Part shown: in pieces, positions 55,836-64,000 of the stretch
Layout: each line of letters starts with the position of its first letter
Position numbering within the stretch: position 1 is the stretch's first letter
From: Ichthyophis bannanicus
Lineage: Eukaryota; Chordata; Amphibia; Gymnophiona; Ichthyophiidae
Direction: 5' to 3'
Length of the DNA stretch: 64,000 bases
Assembly (NCBI GenBank): GCA_033557465.1
Contig: CM066031.1
Location: forward strand, 1,442,246,163-1,442,310,162
Translations under genes and position numbers: made by a program
Notes under the pieces: generated by a model
Seen by the model: only the letters and a program-made list of their open reading frames with translations
What the model was told of the DNA's origin: nothing
Databases searched by the model: none

Positions 55836-57030
55836 AAACCACCTTCATGTATAAACTGCAGATTCCAGATCAGATAATAAAAAAATGCTTTAAAATGTTA
55901 AGTCTGACAAAGCACTGTCCCCTACACTACACAAAATTAAGAGAAAATCAACAAAACGTTTGAGAAGGGACCTTTAAAAGGCTAACATATGTTTAAAGAT
56001 GCAAGCTTTTGAAACAGAGATCTCTTCCTCAGGCAATGTCAGCTACCCAATTACACAACAGGCAATGTTATATACACTAATGAAAAGACGTCTGCATTCA
56101 GAGCTTGCATTTGCAGCTGGCCTTTAATTTCTTTTAATCTGGATTTTTTTTAAGTTTGTTCTCTGATCTAAGAAGCTACAATGCTACCCTTTCAGCACAC
56201 GCCTACCCACAAGCATATATCCTATTGTTTCACATGACAGCTGCACTCCAGCTGAGTAAGACATCTCTTGACCAGCAAGTCACATCTGTATTCAGGAAGT
56301 AAGGGGCTGCAAATTTTAAAAGGGGAAGAATTAGGAAAGAAACCGAAGCACTGGTTTACCCACCCTAATCTCTATTAAACAGAGATACTGAAAAGGGAGA
56401 TCCTTTTTAACAAGTTATTTCTGTTTCAAACTAACCAACCACACAGGTATGTGGCATTGCATATGGAAGGGGGTGTGTGTGGGGGGTAATTTTATAGCTG
56501 CTTGTATTGATGAAAAGTACATACAAACTTTCACTTTGAAAATTATCCCAGAAAAAATACCCATGCACATTTACACTTGCTATTTTGCCCACATACTTTT
56601 CTCAAGTTAAAAATACATGCATCCTTATGAAAATTAAAAAATATATAGTTCCAAACCCTGTCCCAGTTTCACTGGAGGAATACATCCCCTACCATGGGTA
56701 AAAATACTCCGTGAATGTCACTACACATGTAATTTTATCCACGTAAAGGGTGAGCAATCATATAAAAGCCCATTTCCACAGGAAAAAAGATGTCTATTTA
56801 GAACATCCAAAAAACCATCTATTTTACAAAAGCAGCATAGGCGCCTGTGTGACTTTATGAAAGAGGCAATAATCAATATTTATGGGTCCACTAAAAATAG
56901 CCTCTAATCTAAGAGTTACCTATGTTTCCTTCAAAAAATGCCTCATCCACTACTAAAGCGTTGAGGGAGTTCAAATAATGGACTTACTGGCCCCTATTTT
57001 GAGACAACCATTGATATTACGTCATCATCG
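55836..57030. other. Anonymous DNA, no gene seen
   Basis: AT-rich, mostly unique-looking. It contains a GTGTGTGTGGGGGG run near 56470. No supported ORF, RNA gene or repeat. Confidence 0.45.
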
Positions 57031-59857
57031 CTTCCCAAATAGTATAAAACACTGAGTGCAAATACTGCACGGCACCGCAGCTTTAAACTTTACAATATAA
57101 ACTCTTTAGTTTTAAAGTTATACAATATTATACTCCACAGTTGAATTGACATTTTTAAACATACACGCAGCACTTAGCTTATATAACTGTGTCTAATAAG
57201 GTGCCTTGTCTGCAGTCGATGGTTTTACCACAGTAACAGCGGCTTTATCATAGGCATTCTAAAAAAACAAATTTAAATTAAATATCCAAAGCCAGCTCCA
57301 CATACAGCTATATAATAATTTTTGATACAAAGTGACTCGCTAAAGCCGTGCCTAACCTTCTTATATGGAAATAGCGCCTGATTAAAAACAGCTGACTACC
57401 TGGCTATTTTAAAGCTCGGAATAATATTCTCCATTATACATGGCCCAATCCACTCAATTCGCCATCCAGAAGCAACCAAAATATGTTCATTCACTCCTAT
57501 ATCCAATCAAAACCATTGCATCTCAGCATACTTCATTCAGCCTTGGCTCAGGGCCTTATATCTGATCGCTTATTCAGGTTTCTTTGGACGCTGCATCCAA
57601 AGATCTCTAGCTTTATATTGTACCCAAAATCCATAAGGATCCTTTGAGACCACCAGGATATCCAATAGTCTCAGAAAGAGAGTCAATTTTGGAACCTTTG
57701 TCCACGTATTCGATATTCGAGACTCAGGTGCTTTGTTAACTAAATTAGAAGATACTGAGTTGGCACTCACATCTTGTAACTATGATCTTGAAACTATGGA
57801 TACCGCCACCCACTATTTACAGCAAGTGGGCTTTTTTACATTTGGGACTGTTTTGGTTCAACTTTTATATCTAATGTTAGAACAGAATTACTTTGTTTTT
57901 GAAGGTCAGTTTTATCATCACGTGCATGGGTTAGCCATGGGGGCCACAGTGACACTCTCAGTGGCTTGCCTCATTGTTAGGGCCTTTGAAGAGGATAAGG
58001 TAAGGCGATCAGAGTTTTGGCCAGAGGTGGTCCTATGGACACGATTCATAGATAACATCTTTTTCATCTGGCAGGGAACTTGACCAGGCTACAACATTTT
58101 TTTTACTTGGTTAAATACAGTTCATAAAAATGTTTAATTTACACAGGAATATTCCCAAGAGGTCCATTTTTTGGACATATTTATTATTCAATCTAATGGG
58201 GTTTTACAGACCACTCTTTACCGCATGCCAATGGATCAGAATAGTCTTCTTAATTATCATCCTCGGCATTTGCGGGATAAACATTCTAATGGGGCAGTTT
58301 TTAAGGTTGCAGCAGGTATGCTCTAGGGACAGGACTTTCACATTCAAGCATCCATTATGCAACAGTATTTTAGGAAGAAAAATTATCCCTCGAAATTAAA
58401 TAAGCCAAATATGCCAACAGGGAATTATTATCTTCATCCACGAAAGATGTTTCTTTTAATGGACAAGTATGTGTGCTTTCACATTCATCAGAGGTGTTTC
58501 GGGTTAAGGCAATTATTTGTACGTATTGACATTTGTTGTGTGTACATCCGGTTTTTAATTTAGGTTTGCGTTTTGCATTTAGTAGGGGTTGCAATCTTAG
58601 AAATCAGATGGTTAAAACATGCCCCACTACCCCTAGGGGGGAATCATTATGTGGCCATGTCAAATGTGGCTGCTGTGTGGACTGTCAATATACAATTGAG
58701 ATTTCAGTTTCTGAACATCCTTCTTTATGATGCATTTATATATTACACCTTTGTACGTCATGCATTAGTAAAAGGGTCATCTATGTGGTATTATGCCTCT
58801 GTAATAATATATACATTGGGCAAACATCTCGTAAATTTAAAACTAGGATCATAGAACATTTCTTGGCCATTAGGAGGGGTATAGTGGCTGCACCCCTAAT
58901 GGAACATTGGTTGGCCAAGGGCCATCAGTTACATGACCTTCAAGGTTGTATTATAGATCAGCTTTCAGTGGTGGGTGGCAGGAATTTATCACTCCGTTTG
59001 TTGCAGCGGGAACAAGTTGATTTATAGTTGGTGAACTTTTGATCCTGAGGGTCCCAATGGTCCTTAAGAATGCCATTGGTTCTATTAATGGCAGGGGAGG
59101 AAGTTGTTCCTTTATCTGTTTGTTATCTGCACTTCTGACACAATTTGATTTGATTTGACTTGACAGAGGTTCTCTGTATATTCAGCAGCATGTAAATTTG
59201 GGTTTGCTTGCATCTGGAGTGATAGTGGTTTGTGATGGGACATAGGCAGGAAAGGGAGTTGTTTTTGTTGGGTATCAATGAAGTATGCTGAGATGCAATG
59301 GCTTTGATTGCATGTACGAGCGAATGAAAATGTTTTGGTTGCTTCTGGATGGCAAATGTTACAAGTGATTGGTTTAGTGGGTTGAGATGTTTGAATGGAT
59401 AGGGCTATGTGTAATGGGGAGTCTTATTCTGTGCTTTAAAATGAGCCAAGTAGTCAGCTGTTTTTAATCAGGCGCTATTTTAATATAAGAAGGTTTGGCA
59501 CAGCTTTTGTAAGTCACTTTGTATCAAAAAATATTTATATAGCTGGAGGGGCTGGCTTTGGATATTTAATTTAAATTTGTTTTATTAGAATTCCTATGAT
59601 AAAGTCACTGTCACCGCAGTGAAACCATCGACTGAGGTTGGCTTTAAAAACAGCAGTTAGCTGGAAGAACTGGAGTGCAAACAAGGCACCGTATTAGACA
59701 AGGTTATATAAGCTTGATGCTGTGTGTGTATGTTTAAAAGTGTCAATTCAGCTGTGAAGTATATATTGTATAACTTAAAACTAAAGAGCTTTTATTGGAA
59801 AGTTTAAAGCCATGGTGCTCTGCAGTATTTCCACTGAGCATTGTATACTATTTGATG
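57031..59857 (+). mobile_element. PLE-3: decayed Penelope-like element with inverted arms
   Basis: The left arm (about 57031-57560) and right arm (about 59270-59857) are complementary: for example GATGCAATGGTTTTGATTGG-type and TTAATCAGGCGCTATTT-type blocks face each other, as do AAATAGTAT and ATACTATTT at the outer edges. Between them lies an RT-endonuclease pseudogene with many stops. Small indels throughout make this the oldest PLE in the window. Target-site duplication is not evident. Confidence 0.8.
57590..59027 (+). pseudogene. PLE-3 reverse transcriptase-GIY-YIG endonuclease, heavily decayed
   Basis: Recognisable pieces: a [17 protein letters not shown] block near 57625-57665, SCNYDLETMDTATHYLQQVG near 57772, YFVFEGQFYHHVHGLAMGAT near 57890-57950 (the GxAMGT box), and WTRFIDNIFFIWQGT near 58036-58080, where YxDD reads FIDN. 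HFLDIFIIQSNGVLQTTLYR near 58160 and LCNNIYIGQTSRKFKTRIIE near 58795-58855 follow, the latter being the GIY-YIG box and catalytic Arg, ending LQREQVDL at a TAG. At least six frame breaks, and Asn for the second catalytic Asp, rule out function. Confidence 0.82.
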
Positions 59858-60275
59858 GGATCTTCTGGGTTTGTCCCATGCCTATTTGAATTCAAATACT
59901 GTCCCCATCTCCACTACCTCCACTGGAGACCATTCCACACGTCCACCACTCTTTCCATACAGAAATATTTCCGCATATTACTCCAGAGTCTATCCCCTTT
60001 CACTCTCATCCTATGTCTCCTCATAGCAGAGCTTGCTTTCAATTGAAAAAGGCTCTCCTCTTGTGCATTTATGCTACGTCTCTATCATATCTCCTCTATC
60101 CCGCCTTTCCTCTAACATATAAACATATTAAGATCTTTAAGTCTGTTCTCATATGCTTTATAATGAAAACCACTAGGACCAGAGAGAACACCCCCTCCTG
60201 CAGCGTCAACAGGCACAAAGAGCAGGACACAAATCACCATGGAAGGACCACTTTAGTCAACGAAGCAAGGGGTCA

Positions 60276-60318
60276 GCCCAACACGTGTTTCGGCTAGGGG
60301 CCTTCTTCAGGGCACTAT
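60276..60318 (-). ncRNA. Hammerhead ribozyme-like motif, PLE-4 left arm
   Basis: On the minus strand: GCC, CTGAAGA, A, stem II GGC-CCCTA-GCC, GAAAC, ACGTGTT, GGGC. The core CUGANGA and GAAA are kept. Helix I pairs only weakly, so this is less convincing than the PLE-1 and PLE-2 motifs. Confidence 0.45.
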
Positions 60319-60663
60319 GACCTCTATAAATAAACAACAACAATTCAATAAAAATATAAGAATACTATATATATATATATACATATATATACACATAATA
60401 AAAACATGAAAACCAAAGGTAAACCTAAGAAATCACATAATGTAAATACACATAAAAGCATGCTGAACACAAATAAAGACCAACTGTGTTTATCTAGAAT
60501 AGCGACAAAATTTCAGTGTCAATCAATTGAAATTGAAACATAAAACACATGCAGAGTCAAGCTAAAGAACGCAGGATAACCAATGGTACTTGACATCACC
60601 AACCTATATGCAGCACACTTTCAGACTGAGTTCCTCACACAACACGCCTAAAAACCTAATGTA

Positions 60664-61480
60664 AAATTATGGGTTCATTATATAGACAACAGTCTCTTGA
60701 TTTGTGATAGGGAACACCACATGTTGGAGGAATTTCTTGAATGGATTAACACCTTGGATTGCAATCTAAAGTTCCAAGGACCATTTGATTGTAATAGGAT
60801 TTCCTTTTTGGATATCTTGATTATCAAGACTGAGGTGGGATTCAGAACCGACCTCTTCAGAAAACCAACAGACCACAACCATTTTTTGGACTACAGCAGC
60901 TGCCACAATAGTTACTGTTTGTACCTGTACTGGATGTTATGTTTATGATGGTTAATAAATAAAATATTCAAAAAAAAAAAAAAAAGAATAATTTACCAGC
61001 TAGCCAATTTCTATGCATTAGACGGATCTGCTTTGATCAAGTTGATTTTGAAAAGAATGCATACACACTTGCCACCCGCTTTAGCCAGAAGGGCTAACCT
61101 AGGAAGTAAATCCATAGGGCCTAACAGAGAGCTAGAGATGCGGATCATGACTCATTCCTCTAGATAAGGGATAAATCTACACAAAAGAAAACAGTTTGCC
61201 CTATTATGTTCTCCACCCAATCCAAAAAAGATTGCTTCCATTTTGAGAGAAGAGTGGCATATAGTCCAGACCATTCCAGGGTTTGAATCCCAAGAATTGA
61301 CCATCGCTTACAAGAGGAATCTGAATTTGTCCAATATTTTAGTACCTTCGGCTCTACCCATTCCCCAAAGAAAACCACCCACTGTTCATCATTTCAAGTG
61401 TGGCTCCTTTTCTGTGTGCCCACTTGTCCTCATTACCAAGGGATTCTTTGTACATCTAGTGACACAGGCTCAAGTTGAAT
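60664..61480 (+). pseudogene. PLE-4 reverse transcriptase, C-terminal part
   Basis: WVHYIDNSLLICDREHHMLE near 60669-60728 is the catalytic YxDD region (YIDN here), followed by WINTLDCNLKFQG, ISFLDILIIKTEVGFRTDLF and RKPTDHNHFLDYSSCHNS. After the poly(A) insertion near 60915-60983 it resumes with a CFDQVDFEKNAYTLATRF segment, then SLTIAYKRNLNLSNILV-type wording near 61300 and FKCGSFSVCPLV, the Cys-rich linker. It stops before the GIY-YIG domain. Several stops are present. Confidence 0.78.
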
Positions 61481-61666
61481 AAAGTGGTTCTTCCATGGTG
61501 ATTTGTGTCCTGCTCTTTGTTCGTGCCTAATGAAAACCACTAACTATTTTAGTAGCTACCCTCTGCACCGACTCCATCCTGTTTATATCCTTTTGAAGGT
61601 GTAGTCTCCAGAACTGCACACAATATTCCAAATGAGGTTGCACTAGAGACTTACATAGAGGCACTA

Positions 61667-63040
61667 TCACTTTTTTCTGTTGACCATTCCTCTCCCTATG
61701 CACCCAAGCATCCTTCTGGCTTTCACTGTCACCTTTTCTATTTGTTTTGCCACTTTAAGATCAACAGAAACAATCATGCACAGGTCCTGCTCTTCTTTCA
61801 TGGACAGAGGTACTGCGCCCCTACACTCTACTGCTCTCCTTGGATTTTTGTGGCCCAAATGCATGAGCCTGAATTTTTTATCATTAAATCTCAGTTGCCA
61901 AATTCTTGACCATTCTTCAAGCTTAGCTAGATCCCTCCTCATGTTATCTACTCCTTCCTGGTTGCCTACTCTATTGTAGATTTTGGTATCATCCGCAAAG
62001 AGGCAAACCTTACCAGACAGCCCTTCTGCAATATCACTAACAAAGCTGTTAAAAAAAAAAGGACCAAGGACAGATCCCTGCCACACACCACTGGTAACTT
62101 CCTTTTCCTCAGAGTGAGCTCCATTTATTTGTACCCTTTGTCGCCTCCCACTCAATTTCTAACCCAGTCACTTTAGGGTCCATCCCTAGGGAGCTCAGTT
62201 TGTTTATAAGTCACCTGAGCAGAATGGTACAAAGGCTTTACTGAAATCTAAGTACAACACCATCTAGGGCTCTCTCCCTTAGTTCAGCTCCCTGGTCACC
62301 CAGTCAAAGAAATCAATCAGATTTGTCTGAAAAGACCGGCCTCTGGTAAACCCATGCTGCCTCAGATCCTGCAATCCATTGGACTCCAGAAATCTCACTA
62401 TTCTCTCTTTTAGCAGCGTTTCCAATAACTTACTCACCATAGTGGTTAGGCTAACCCACCTGTAGTTTTCAACCTCATCCTCATTTCTGCTTTTGTGTAA
62501 TGGGACCACATGTGCATTTCTCTAGTCCTCTGGAACCAATCTCAACTCCAAAGAAGCATTGAAAGGTAGTCAGTGAAGCTGCTAGATCATCACCAAGTTC
62601 CTTCAATAGTCTCAGATGTATCCCATCTGGTCCCATCACTTTGTCTACTTTTAGTTTAGCTAGATCCTCATGAACACAGGCTTCTGAAAATCATTCAAGA
62701 CCCCTGTCACTTGTTCCTGTTTTCTGAGGTCCTCCTCCTAACCCTTCATCTGTGAACACAGAACAGAAATATTTGTTAAGCAATTTCGCCTTATCCTCAT
62801 CAACTTTTACATATTCCTCTCCTTTATCCTTGAATCCAACAATACCACTTTTGCCCTTCGTCTCACTAACATATCCGAAAAATGTCTTATCCCCCCATTT
62901 TATTGCACTGGCTATTTCTTCTTCTTTTTGTATCTTTGCTTTCCTGACTGCTTTGCTAGCTTCTCTATTTTTTTCCAAATATAGATGTTTGTCTTTCTCT
63001 CTCTGTGATGGCTTGTATTTTATGAAGAACCAACAAAAAA
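61667..63040 (-). pseudogene. CR1 reverse transcriptase, decayed
   Basis: Minus strand, 5' to 3': KAVRKAKIQKEEEIASAIKW and SETKGKSGIVGFKDKGEEYV near 62950-62820; YFCSVFTDE; NYRWVSLTTMVSKLLETLLK and LRQHGFTRGRSFQTNLIDFF near 62470-62310; then SVLGPFFFNSFVSDIAEGL, VCLFADDTKIYNRVGNQEG near 62010-61960 (catalytic FADD), WQLRFNDKKFRLMHLG and [13 protein letters not shown]. Blocks and spacing match CR1. Stops near 62690 and between the LIDFF and SVLG segments, and several frame changes, show decay. The FADD box is intact. Confidence 0.83.
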
Positions 63041-63139
63041 ACAGCAGCAGCCACACTAAACAGGAACAGAGCCAAAGAAACCAAAAAGAGTGGCAGGTTC
63101 ACACACAACACCTTTATTATACAATCAGTGAGTGGCCTA

Positions 63140-63185
63140 AACCCAACACAGGACCGTGTTTCGTGTTGTACTTCATCAGGGGTTG
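63140..63185 (-). ncRNA. Hammerhead ribozyme-like motif, PLE-5
   Basis: On the minus strand: AACCC, CTGATGA, A, GT-ACAAC-AC, GAAA, then a four-pair stem III (ACAC...GTGT), T and GGGTT. Helix I (AACCC with GGGTT) and stem III are clear. Stem II is only two pairs. Confidence 0.55.
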
Positions 63186-63689
63186 TCAGGGCACACTAAA
63201 AAACTTTTAAAAACATAAATAAATAAACGAATATGATAATTAAAAACAATTAAACACGTGTATAAAACCAGGCTAAAACCTCATATTGTGTTACAAAATT
63301 AAAAAGTTGATGATCAACACATTAATAAATGCATAACAACACTATACCATGAACATAACTGAGCAAAGAAATCCATAAATAAATAGACATAAAATACAGA
63401 GAATACAAACACATAAAACTGAAATATACAACATTAAAAATATTAATAATACATACTGAAGGAATTAAAAAGGATGAGAAGGACATATAACCACAGTGTT
63501 CATCTTAAAAAATAATAAATAATCAAAGTGTTCACCATAAAAAGTACTTAAAAGAAAACCAAGGGAATGAGGAGGACAATTGGAAGCAGGAGTGAGTGAT
63601 AAGGTAGAGAGGAGGACATTACCTTATCGGTGTGTGGTGGTTACTGACTTCACGATACACATGAAATGTGATCGGAGCCACTAATGTAA

Positions 63690-64000
63690 AAGAATAATGA
63701 TACTTCTGTAAAACAAAAATAAAGATTTGAAAAAAACCTGTGTCTAATGTTAAACAGAATATCCATTATTATGATGAAAAAAGATGTTGCATTATATAAG
63801 CACATTTTTTAAAAATCTCCCATATGAGACCCACTGAAAAGGATAAACACGGGGAGACACGGTAAACTGAAGGTATGCATAACATTTCATAATAATGCTT
63901 CTGTGAAACAGAAAAAAGGATTAAAAAAAAATCATGTGTCCAATGTCAGGCAGAATATCCATTGTTATAGGAAAAAAGATTGTTACAAAAAATAAACACT
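63690..64000. repeat. Two-copy tandem repeat of ~200 bp in PLE-5
   Basis: Blocks AATAATGATACTTCTGTAAAA, GTGTCTAATGTTAAACAGAA and TATCCATTATTAT (from 63692) recur as AATAATGCTTCTGTGAAACA, GTGTCCAATGTCAGGCAGAA and TATCCATTGTTAT (from 63891). The period is about 199 bp; the second copy runs to the window edge. Confidence 0.65.

Larger units (their letters stand above)
60176..61527 (+). mobile_element. PLE-4: short Penelope-like element in CR1
   Basis: A perfect 15-bp duplication TAATGAAAACCACTA flanks it (60161-60175 and 61528-61542). About 35 bp of terminal extension (60176-60210) precede a left arm starting GGCACAAAGAGCAGGACACA, mirrored at the right end (TGTGTCCTGCTCTTTGTTCG near 61503-61524). 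The arms are short, about 50 bp. The coding remnant is the end of the RT. A small poly(A)-tailed insertion (about 60915-60983) lies inside it. Confidence 0.85.
59858..63040 (-). mobile_element. CR1-type LINE (minus), interrupted by PLE-4
   Basis: Its 3' part lies at 59858-60175, then PLE-4, then RT coding 61528-63040. The PLE-4 duplication TAATGAAAACCACTA joins the halves. Noncoding words such as TCCAGAACTGCACACAATATTCCAAATG on this strand are the reverse of the usual CR1 region after the RT. The 5' end is cut near 63040, where PLE-5 begins. Stops are frequent. Confidence 0.82.
63041..64000. mobile_element. PLE-5: left part of a Penelope-like element, runs off the window
   Basis: CR1 coding stops near 63040, and sequence with the hallmarks of a PLE arm begins: CCTTTATTATACAATCAGTG, a hammerhead-like motif (63140-63185) and CATCAGGGGTTGTCAGGGC. 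The following 800 bp are AT-rich and noncoding, with a tandem duplication near 63690-64000. No RT is reached. Classification rests on the arm and ribozyme resemblance to PLE-1 and PLE-2. Confidence 0.6.

Noticed and set aside
57031..57560. Possible hammerhead motif in the PLE-3 arms (near 57215 and 59610)
   Set aside because: A TATGATA...GAAACC remnant is visible but the core is too degraded to call.
60380..60420. (TA)n/(CA)n run as a regulatory element
   Set aside because: A plain dinucleotide microsatellite inside PLE-4.
1..64000. A host protein-coding gene, operon, CRISPR array or prokaryotic system
   Set aside because: All recognisable coding sequence belongs to eukaryotic mobile elements. 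Direct and inverted repeats are explained by transposon ends, not spaced CRISPR repeats.

Overview
This 64 kb window looks like vertebrate, intron-rich-genome style intergenic DNA with no host gene I can recognise. It is packed with transposable elements typical of amphibians: DIRS-type tyrosine-recombinase retrotransposons, Penelope-like elements (PLEs), L2- and CR1-type LINEs, an L1-like fragment, one piggyBac and one mariner. The heavy DIRS/PLE/L2 load and deep nesting suggest a large amphibian genome. A caecilian is plausible, but that is inference from repeat content only. Nothing here is prokaryotic or viral.

Layout. 0-4.8 kb: an L2-type LINE tail, anonymous DNA, a pyrimidine-rich tract and DIRS-A (+, 5'-truncated). 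4.8-11.4 kb: anonymous DNA, a 495-bp internally deleted DIRS, a CR1 fragment, an L1-like 3' end and an L2-type 3' fragment (-). 11.4-14.3 kb: the 3' end of a second DIRS family (DIRS-D), then a 309-codon open frame that I do not recognise. 14.3-20.3 kb: DIRS-B (-), nearly full length. 20.3-39.2 kb: pieces of one old DIRS-C element (-), split by an L2 that itself carries a piggyBac at TTAA, by PLE-1 and by PLE-2. Both PLEs are flanked by 14-bp target-site duplications. 39.2-49.8 kb: anonymous DNA, a second L2, a mariner flanked by TA, a pyrimidine tract and a minisatellite. 49.8-55.8 kb: two related L2-type LINEs with an AAATA tail. 57-64 kb: PLE-3, then a CR1 (-) interrupted by PLE-4 (15-bp target-site duplication) and by the start of PLE-5.

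How the parts work together. Each element is a self-contained mobile unit and almost all are broken by frameshifts or stops. DIRS elements carry gag, RT-RNase H and tyrosine recombinase between inverted termini with an internal complementary region. PLEs carry RT plus GIY-YIG endonuclease between long inverted arms that also hold hammerhead-ribozyme-like motifs. The nesting gives a relative chronology: DIRS-C is oldest; L2-a, PLE-1, PLE-2 and DIRS-B are younger; piggyBac and the LINE tails inside PLE arms are youngest.

The most interesting signals are the ribozyme-like motifs repeated at PLE ends, a covarying 3' hairpin shared by the AAATA-tailed LINEs, a piggyBac with all three catalytic aspartates and palindromic subterminal sites, an arginine/serine-rich ORF upstream of the PLE-2 RT, and the unrecognised 309-codon ORF.
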